This document shows positions 56,849 to 64,000 of a stretch of 64,000 nt of DNA, piece by piece (the first letter of the stretch is position 1; every line of letters begins with the position of its first letter). Origin of the DNA: Gammaproteobacteria bacterium (GTDB lineage: Bacteria > Pseudomonadota > Gammaproteobacteria > Arenicellales > Arenicellaceae); assembly GCA_013002025.1 (NCBI GenBank), contig JABDKW010000003.1, positions 1 through 64,000 on the forward strand, written 5' to 3'. Under the pieces are notes generated by a model, which saw nothing but the letters and a program-made list of their open reading frames with translations, searched no databases and was not told the origin of the DNA. Made by a program: the position numbers and the translations under genes.

Positions 56849-57835
56849 ATGACGCTCTCGCATGCCTACGCCAATCTATCCCCGGATGATGTGCTCAATA
56901 CCATTGAATCATTTGGATTTAATTGTGACGGACGTATGCTGGCGCTTAACAGCTATGAAAACCGGGTGTATAGATTAGGCTTGGATGACGGGGGCAGCGT
57001 GGTGGCTAAGTTTTATCGTCCAGGTCGCTGGAGTGACGCGGCGATATTAGAAGAGCATGCCTTTACCGCTGAGCTCGCCGCGTTGGAGGTGCCGGTGGTA
57101 GCGCCAATGGAAATTGACGGTCGCACCCTATTAAGTAATAGCGACTTCCGCGTTGCGGTGTTCGCTAACCGGGGCGGACGTGCGCCGGATTTAGAGGACT
57201 ATGATCAGCTTGAACAAATGGGCCGCTTTATGGGGCGCATTCATCGGGCTGGCCAACAGCGCCCGTTTACAGACCGACCTACGCTGGATATCGAAAGTTT
57301 CGGCCACGACGCGCGCAACGCTGTGCTGGCAAGTGATTTGCTACCGGCTGAACTACGAGTGGTATACGAGTCACTGACTGAACAATTGCTCCACGAGGCA
57401 GGACAATGCTATGAACGAGCTGGCGATGTTGAGTTGATTCGCTGCCATGGTGACTGCCATCCGAGTAATGTGTTGTGGACCGCCGATGGCCCACACATAG
57501 TCGATTTCGACGATGCGCGCATGGCACCCGCGGTGCAGGACCTGTGGATGTTTCTGGCCGGTGACCGTGCTGACCGCACCGCGGCCTTGGATGCCGTGCT
57601 AGCGGGTTATACCGAGTTTTGCGAATTTGATGCGCGGCAATTGCATCTCATCGAAGCGCTGCGCACCTTGCGGCTAATTCATTATTACGGCTGGCTAACC
57701 CGGCGCTGGGAAGACCCCGCATTCAAGTTGGCGTTCCCGTGGTTCAATACACAACGAAGCTGGGAGGACCACATTCTCAGCTTAAGAGAGCAGGCGGCCT
57801 TGCTGCACGAACCGGCTCTGCACTGGATGGGTTAA
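56849..57835 (+). CDS. srkA: Stress-response serine/threonine kinase SrkA (YihE)
   Basis: 328 aa APH-like kinase. ALNSYENRVYRLGLDD (ATP site), IRCHGDCHPSNVLW (catalytic loop) and HIVDFDDARMAPAVQDLWM (metal motif). In E. coli the homologue protects against stress-induced death. Its stop overlaps the convergent gene by 4 bp. Confidence 0.95.
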   Translation: MTLSHAYANLSPDDVLNTIESFGFNCDGRMLALNSYENRVYRLGLDDGGSVVAKFYRPGRWSDAAILEEHAFTAELAALEVPVVAPMEIDGRTLLSNSDFRVAVFANRGGRAPDLEDYDQLEQMGRFMGRIHRAGQQRPFTDRPTLDIESFGHDARNAVLASDLLPAELRVVYESLTEQLLHEAGQCYERAGDVELIRCHGDCHPSNVLWTADGPHIVDFDDARMAPAVQDLWMFLAGDRADRTAALDAVLAGYTEFCEFDARQLHLIEALRTLRLIHYYGWLTRRWEDPAFKLAFPWFNTQRSWEDHILSLREQAALLHEPALHWMG

Positions 57836-58308
57836 TGGGCGATAGGCACCAGTGAGTCGTGTTGCTCGCCCGGCAGCCGATAGGCTCGGCCCAACAGGTC
57901 AAATATCGCGCCATTGTCCGGGTTTATAAAACCGCCTTCCCAGATGGCCTCACGCCCCAGGGCGACCGGCTTTTTGCTTACAAATCGTAGTTCCACACCC
58001 GGTCGGGTGGTGGCGGCAGACAGCAAGCAGTATTGCGTTTGCGGTACGCAACCGCTATTAAGCCGTATCACCGTTGCCGGCACCTTGCTAAGCGCCTCAC
58101 GTTGCCGATCATTCAGGTGAGTCATCCATACTCGTTGCTGTTGCCAGCGGCGCAACACTGTTTGGCCTGGCTCTAAGTCGGTCAGAGTAGCTTGGTCCTT
58201 GGAAAAGCGCAGCCCCACCGTGCTACTCAAGAGTATGAAGGCGAACCCGCCTGCCAACGCCAGCAACATGTAGCCGACAACTTGGCGCAAGCGCTGTCTT
58301 GATAACAT
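57832..58308 (-). CDS. Membrane-anchored Rieske-like protein lacking the cluster ligands
   Basis: 158 aa. N-terminal anchor at about residues 10-30, then DLEPGQTVLRRWQQQRVWM, which matches the start of Rieske (PetA) soluble domains. At residues 123-141 WEGGFINPDNGAIFDLLGR aligns with the Rieske box II W-GGF-CPCHG--FDL-GR. The ligand residues are replaced: Cys to Asn129, Cys to Asp131, His to Asn132. Box I also lacks CTHLGC. It cannot bind a 2Fe-2S cluster by the usual route. Function unknown. Second of a two-gene operon. Confidence 0.7.
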   Translation of the reverse strand: MLSRQRLRQVVGYMLLALAGGFAFILLSSTVGLRFSKDQATLTDLEPGQTVLRRWQQQRVWMTHLNDRQREALSKVPATVIRLNSGCVPQTQYCLLSAATTRPGVELRFVSKKPVALGREAIWEGGFINPDNGAIFDLLGRAYRLPGEQHDSLVPIAH

Positions 58309-58317
58309 CCTAAGTGA

Positions 58318-58800
58318 TCATTGAACAACCGCTTTAACGGCCGTGGGTTCCACGTTCCAGACCACTTCGTTGGAGCTTGGCGACACCGCTTCAAAGCGCA
58401 AATTTTCAACCAAGGTTGTTTGCGCAAACGGGAGCAGCTCAATGGCAACGTCGCGGCTAATACGTTGCAGTTCCGCGCACCGACCCGCATCGCATTGCAG
58501 AGCGATGAAATCTAATGAGACACGCTTGACGATGAAATTCTCAGACGCATTAAGCAGGCAGAATTCGATATCAAAATTGGTTCGGTAACTGTGTTGCCCG
58601 GAGGCGCCGCAGGCTTGCAACTGCGACAGTGGCATTAAATCAGCACGCGGCGTTTTGCCGGCCTGTTCCCACCATAAGCCAGCGCCTGTCAGCAGAACTA
58701 ACGTCAGGCTGATCAAAATGCGACGCTGTTTGCTGAAGCCGGAGAAAAATAACAACCAAATTAATATAAGGCCCAGTACTGGAATAATCAGTCTGATCAT
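58318..58800 (-). CDS. Two-helix membrane protein of unknown function
   Basis: 160 aa. Two transmembrane segments (about residues 3-19 and 26-43) and a soluble C-terminal beta-rich domain (VSLDFIALQC onward) with four Cys. It resembles a FxLYD-type sandwich only loosely. It precedes the Rieske-like gene with a 9-bp gap, so the two are probably a complex or pathway pair. The start was set at the ATG at 58800. Confidence 0.65.
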   Translation of the reverse strand: MIRLIIPVLGLILIWLLFFSGFSKQRRILISLTLVLLTGAGLWWEQAGKTPRADLMPLSQLQACGASGQHSYRTNFDIEFCLLNASENFIVKRVSLDFIALQCDAGRCAELQRISRDVAIELLPFAQTTLVENLRFEAVSPSSNEVVWNVEPTAVKAVVQ

Positions 58801-58899
58801 AGTTACTACACACCCGTTGCGCACCTATGCGCTCACCAAATATGCTGGAATGATAGCACCTCATGGCATAACATCGCCGTAGGCCAGCCGAAAAGACTC

Positions 58900-60651
58900 A
58901 TGATAAAACCGTTCACCACCAAAGCCCTGCTCAAGGAACTATTTCTTGATCAACTGATCAGTTCGGTTGAAGCCAAGCGGATACACGCCAATTTAGCTGA
59001 CGCGGCTAGTCCCAATCAACACCCGCTGGTCGCTATTGCACGTAGCTTGCCATCGCATGTAAAAACCGGTGACAAGTTAAGTCTGGACGATTTGGGTGAG
59101 TGGCTGGCCAATCGCTGTGGCTTGCCTTACTACCATATTGACCCCTTAAATATTGATATTGGCTCGGTCACCCGGGTCATTGCCGCGCAGTACGCAAAGC
59201 AGAACGGATTGCTGGCGGTGAAAGATACACCACACAGCGTAACGCTGGCGGTGAAAGACCCGGTTGATCTGGGCTGGCGCGACAGTCTGGCCGGGTTGCT
59301 GCGAAAAGACATCGAAGTGGTGTTTGCCAACCCTACCGAGATTGATCGCTACATCAATGAGTTTTACAGCGTTGCCAAGTCCATCAGCCAGTCCAGCCTC
59401 AACGATGACGATGCCGGCAATAGCCTGCAACAAAATCTTGAGCAATTAGTTGAACTGGGCCAACGGGGTCAATTGGACGCCGAAGACCATCATATTGTGC
59501 AGGTGGTGGATTGGTTATTGCAGTACGCCTTTGAGCAACGCGCCAGCGACATTCACCTGGAACCTCGCAAAGAACGAGGAGAGATTCGCTTCCGCATCGA
59601 TGGTGTATTGCATTACGCCTATCAGGTGCCCAGTAACGTGTTGCTGGCCATTACCGGGCGTCTTAAAACGCTGGCCCGCATGGACATCTCCGAACGCCGT
59701 CGGCCGCTGGATGGGCGATTAAAAACCCGTACCCCCGACGGCAAGGAAATTGAGCTGCGCTTGTCGACTGTGCCGACCGCCATGGGCGAAAAGATGGTGA
59801 TGCGAATTTTCGACCCGGAGGTTTTACAACGCGGTTTTGTAGAATTGGGCCTGACCGACCGTGAGCTTGATTTGTGGCGGCGCCTGACCACCAATACCCA
59901 TGGCATTATTCTGGTAACCGGGCCGACCGGCTCCGGCAAGACCACCACCTTGTACTCCACCCTGCGAGACTTGGCAGACAGCGAAGTGAATGTGTGTACC
60001 ATCGAAGACCCGATTGAGATGGTTGAGCCCAGCTTTAACCAGATTCAGGTGCACGATGCCATTGATCTAAGCTTTTCTTCGGGCGTTCGGGCTCTGCTAA
60101 GGCAAGATCCCGACATCATCATGATTGGTGAGATTCGTGATATCGCCACCGCCGAGATGGCGATTCAAGCGGCGCTAACTGGTCACCTGGTGTTATCCAC
60201 GCTACATACCAATGACTCGCCCTCGTCCATCACACGCATGCTTGAACTGGGCGTACCTGCGTATCTGATCAACGCCACGGTGCTAGGCGTCATGGCTCAG
60301 CGGCTGGTGCGCACGCTGTGCCCACACTGTAAAACAAGCTCCAGTATCGATCCTGATATCTGGTCTGAGTTTTGTCAGCTCAGCGACATTACACAGACCA
60401 ATGTCATGCAGGCGGATGGTTGTGTTGAGTGCCGCCAAACCGGTTATCTGGGCAGGGTCGGGCTGTACGAAATGATGGAGATGACAGATGGGCTAAAGAA
60501 AATGGTGGCCCCGGATTGTGACCTGCAAACTCTGCGCCGTCAGTCACAGAAAGATGGATTGCTGACGTTGCGCCATAGCGGTGCCAAGAAAGTGGCTGAC
60601 GGGCTCACCACCATGGAAGAGGTGCTGCGCGTAACCCCGTTGATTACCTGA
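58900..60651 (+). CDS. GspE/PilB-family secretion or pilus ATPase
   Basis: 583 aa. N-terminal MSHEN-like domain (about 1-150), then the ATPase core: Walker A GPTGSGKTT (Lys347), Asp box around TIEDPIE, Walker B MIGEIRD, His box STLHTNDSPSS. Four-Cys zinc site CPHCK and CVECR. Type II secretion or type IV pilus motor. No gspF/pilC, pilin or prepilin peptidase gene is nearby. Confidence 0.93.
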   Translation: MIKPFTTKALLKELFLDQLISSVEAKRIHANLADAASPNQHPLVAIARSLPSHVKTGDKLSLDDLGEWLANRCGLPYYHIDPLNIDIGSVTRVIAAQYAKQNGLLAVKDTPHSVTLAVKDPVDLGWRDSLAGLLRKDIEVVFANPTEIDRYINEFYSVAKSISQSSLNDDDAGNSLQQNLEQLVELGQRGQLDAEDHHIVQVVDWLLQYAFEQRASDIHLEPRKERGEIRFRIDGVLHYAYQVPSNVLLAITGRLKTLARMDISERRRPLDGRLKTRTPDGKEIELRLSTVPTAMGEKMVMRIFDPEVLQRGFVELGLTDRELDLWRRLTTNTHGIILVTGPTGSGKTTTLYSTLRDLADSEVNVCTIEDPIEMVEPSFNQIQVHDAIDLSFSSGVRALLRQDPDIIMIGEIRDIATAEMAIQAALTGHLVLSTLHTNDSPSSITRMLELGVPAYLINATVLGVMAQRLVRTLCPHCKTSSSIDPDIWSEFCQLSDITQTNVMQADGCVECRQTGYLGRVGLYEMMEMTDGLKKMVAPDCDLQTLRRQSQKDGLLTLRHSGAKKVADGLTTMEEVLRVTPLIT

Positions 60652-60679
60652 ACCGATTGGCCGCGAGCGGTCTCCAGGC

Positions 60680-61390
60680 ATGCGAAATCTTATGCGCAGA
60701 AAAAAGCCGGGTCGCCTCAAGCGTGCTGTTCGAAAAGCATTGCTGTGGGGCCTAACAATGGTGGTAATGGCGTCAGCGCTGCCTATGGTTTTGATTCGGT
60801 TCGTCGACCCGCCCACCAGCATGTTTATTGAACTCAATAAGCGCGCCCACAACACCAATATCAAGCACGATTGGCGCGATATGGAGGAGGTATCTTTGTA
60901 CTTCCCGGTGGCGGTCATCGCCTCGGAAGATCAGCAATTTCCTCATCATTTTGGCTTTGATCTGGCGCAGATTATGCTTGTTCTTGAAGACCAGGAGCAG
61001 GGTTTATCGCGCGGTGCCAGTACCATTAGTCAGCAGACTGTTAAGAACCTTTTTTTGTGGCCGGACCGCAGCTTGCTGCGTAAAGGGGTTGAAGCCTGGC
61101 TAACGGTGTGGCTGGAGTTAATCGTGCCCAAAAGGCGCATCCTTGAGATCTACATTAATTACGCCCAGTTCGGCACCTCGGTGTTTGGCGTCGGCGCCGC
61201 CAGCGAATACTATTTTGGCATCCCCGCCAGTCAGTTGTCGCCACGCCAATCGGCCTTGATCGCCGCCAGCCTGCCGACACCGTCTCGCTCCAATCCGGCC
61301 GACCCTTCGGAATACTTGCTGGAGCGGGCCGCGTATATTGAAGATCAGATGCCGCGAGTGGGTGGGCGACGCATCGTACGCGAACTTTAA
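60680..61390 (+). CDS. mtgA: Monofunctional biosynthetic peptidoglycan transglycosylase
   Basis: 236 aa GT51 enzyme. One N-terminal membrane segment, then ASEDQQFPHHFGFD (catalytic Glu), RGASTISQQTVKNLF, and KRRILEIYINYAQFG. Polymerises lipid II glycan strands; it lacks a transpeptidase domain. 28 bp after the GspE-like gene. Confidence 0.96.
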   Translation: MRNLMRRKKPGRLKRAVRKALLWGLTMVVMASALPMVLIRFVDPPTSMFIELNKRAHNTNIKHDWRDMEEVSLYFPVAVIASEDQQFPHHFGFDLAQIMLVLEDQEQGLSRGASTISQQTVKNLFLWPDRSLLRKGVEAWLTVWLELIVPKRRILEIYINYAQFGTSVFGVGAASEYYFGIPASQLSPRQSALIAASLPTPSRSNPADPSEYLLERAAYIEDQMPRVGGRRIVREL

Positions 61391-61417
61391 TTACCATCGC
61401 CGACGTGCGACCATTAG

Positions 61418-62868
<1,451 letters not shown>

Positions 62869-63000
62869 GTTTGACATTTAACCGCGTCTGCGCGGCCCTT
62901 AAAGCCTGACAGTTTGTATGGCTATGGTGATGCGTGCGGTCGGCTGCGTGATTCATGACAGTGCTACACTGGCACCCTTGGTGACCAATCCAGCAGCCCT

Positions 63001-64000
63001 ATGCCCCCAGCAAAATTGCCTGTCTGTTTACTGCTTGGCATTAGCTTATGCCTGCCGGTTCTGACGGCCCGGGGCGCCCTTGGTGATTCTGCGGCGGCAG
63101 AATCTTCTCGCATCTACCGCAGCCCGGAAGAGCGCCGCGATGCAGGTCTGGGCCGGGAATTATTGCCCTGGTTGAAAGTCTCCGGCCTGCTGGAAGCCGA
63201 GCGTGAGCGCCTCGATTTCGAATTTGAAAATAATGTTGAGCAGCGTGAAGATGACGGAACGGTGTTAACGCTTCAAGTGGGGCTGGATATAACCATGTCG
63301 GAACTTATGTCTGCTGAAATCACACTGGAGACGGAGCGAGATACTGCCACTACCAGCAAGGTTGACGAGGCCATACTCATCATTGAATTTGACCCCGTTG
63401 AGCTCGAACTTGGCAGGCTGTCGGCACCCTTCGGAGAATATTACAGCCATTTTATTATCGGGCCGTTGCTGGAAATTGGTGAAACAGTCACCGACGGAGC
63501 CGTTTTGGCCTGGGATATAAATGATTATTTTGAATTGTCGGTAGGCGCTTTGCACAGCGCTGTGAGCGCGGCTGGGTCAGGCAGCCTGGACTGGGCTATG
63601 AATCTAGAGTTTGTTAATGACACCGAATCCATCAAGCTGGGGCTGGGATATTTATCGGATTTGGCGGAAAGCGATGAGCAATTATTGTCAGAGTTTGAGG
63701 GCGACTACAACCACAGGGTAGGTGCCATTAATGCCTATGCCCTGTTTGGCTTTTCCAATATGGAGATTACCGCAGAATATGTGGCCGCGACTGGTGCCTT
63801 TTCCGGATTTGAGGCCGAGCTAGACCGACCGCGCGCATTCAATATCGAATGGGCGTATTTCCTGAGCGATGCCGCTCAACTCGCGCTACGCTATGAAACC
63901 AGCCACGAACTCGAAGACGCGCCCAAATCTCAGGCTGGTATTAATCTGACGTGGCGACCCAATCGATATGTTCTGCTATCGCTGGAGTATCTGCGCGCAC
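63001..64000 (+). CDS. LbtU-like outer-membrane porin, 3' end outside the window
   Basis: At least 333 codons, open to the right edge. Signal peptide (PVCLLLGISLCLPVLTARG) then a helical stretch RSPEERRDAGLG, followed by beta-strand-rich sequence with alternating aromatic residues: LELGRLSAPFGEYYSHFI, FELSVGALHSAV, LRYETSHELED. This layout matches LbtU-type siderophore porins of Legionella and relatives; siderophore use here is an inference. I saw no clear Shine-Dalgarno. Confidence 0.8.
   Translation, partial: MPPAKLPVCLLLGISLCLPVLTARGALGDSAAAESSRIYRSPEERRDAGLGRELLPWLKVSGLLEAERERLDFEFENNVEQREDDGTVLTLQVGLDITMSELMSAEITLETERDTATTSKVDEAILIIEFDPVELELGRLSAPFGEYYSHFIIGPLLEIGETVTDGAVLAWDINDYFELSVGALHSAVSAAGSGSLDWAMNLEFVNDTESIKLGLGYLSDLAESDEQLLSEFEGDYNHRVGAINAYALFGFSNMEITAEYVAATGAFSGFEAELDRPRAFNIEWAYFLSDAAQLALRYETSHELEDAPKSQAGINLTWRPNRYVLLSLEYLRA

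Overview
The window is chromosomal DNA from a Gram-negative bacterium, most likely a free-living (probably aquatic) gammaproteobacterium. GC content looks to be in the mid-50s percent by eye. The placement rests on conserved gammaproteobacterial neighbourhoods: rpe near trpE-trpG-trpD-trpC, priA-argS-SPOR protein, cytochrome c4 divergent from engB with polA nearby, and the AddB/AddA-type nuclease-helicase pair. Outer-membrane and periplasmic genes (LbtU-type porin, lipoprotein, DegQ-type protease) confirm a diderm. I cannot name a genus. I saw no rRNA, tRNA, insertion sequence, prophage or CRISPR array; the window is mostly housekeeping sequence.

Left part (1-20 kb). A methionine sulfoxide reductase runs off the left edge. 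Arginine genes follow: argG with two small glycosyltransferases on the minus strand, and argD-argF on the plus strand. Next come an OsmC/VOC pair and the tryptophan operon trpEGDC. Upstream of trpE I read an 18-codon leader peptide with two Trp codons and a terminator-like fold, a candidate attenuator. The usual rpe-to-trp neighbourhood is split by an ECF sigma factor, a membrane anti-sigma-like protein, a CnrX/Spy-like periplasmic protein and a DUF938 methyltransferase. Two intergenic regions carry tandem pairs of the same ~100-bp folded repeat. A DegQ protease, a 5'-nucleotidase, an acyltransferase, and ung-dinB DNA repair genes follow.

Middle part (20-48 kb). This holds a His/Lys-rich exported protein, a peroxiredoxin, three glycosyltransferases, NhaA, an SDR, the AddB/AddA pair, cytochrome c4, and engB. 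A cell-wall group follows: an M14 murein-peptidase-like lipoprotein, then a TPR/coiled-coil protein and an L,D-transpeptidase that appear to share a C-terminal NTF2-like domain. polA, a DUF2782 protein, ZapE and TspO come after.

Right part (48-64 kb). priA-argS-SPOR is followed upstream by a 620-bp non-coding region with DnaA-box matches and an orphan intrinsic terminator. Then come a methyltransferase, an endonuclease/exonuclease/phosphatase-type protein, MscL, GDPD, SrkA, a two-gene membrane operon, a GspE/PilB-type ATPase, MtgA, HemB, a glyoxalase, and the start of an LbtU-like porin that runs off the right edge. One gene of the two-gene operon looks like a Rieske protein that has lost its cluster ligands.

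Most promising leads: the degenerate Rieske-like protein (57832-58308), the trp leader (11728-11900), the paired structured repeats (7469-7698 and 14985-15218), the inverted-repeat element at 37929-37999, and the DnaA-box region upstream of priA.
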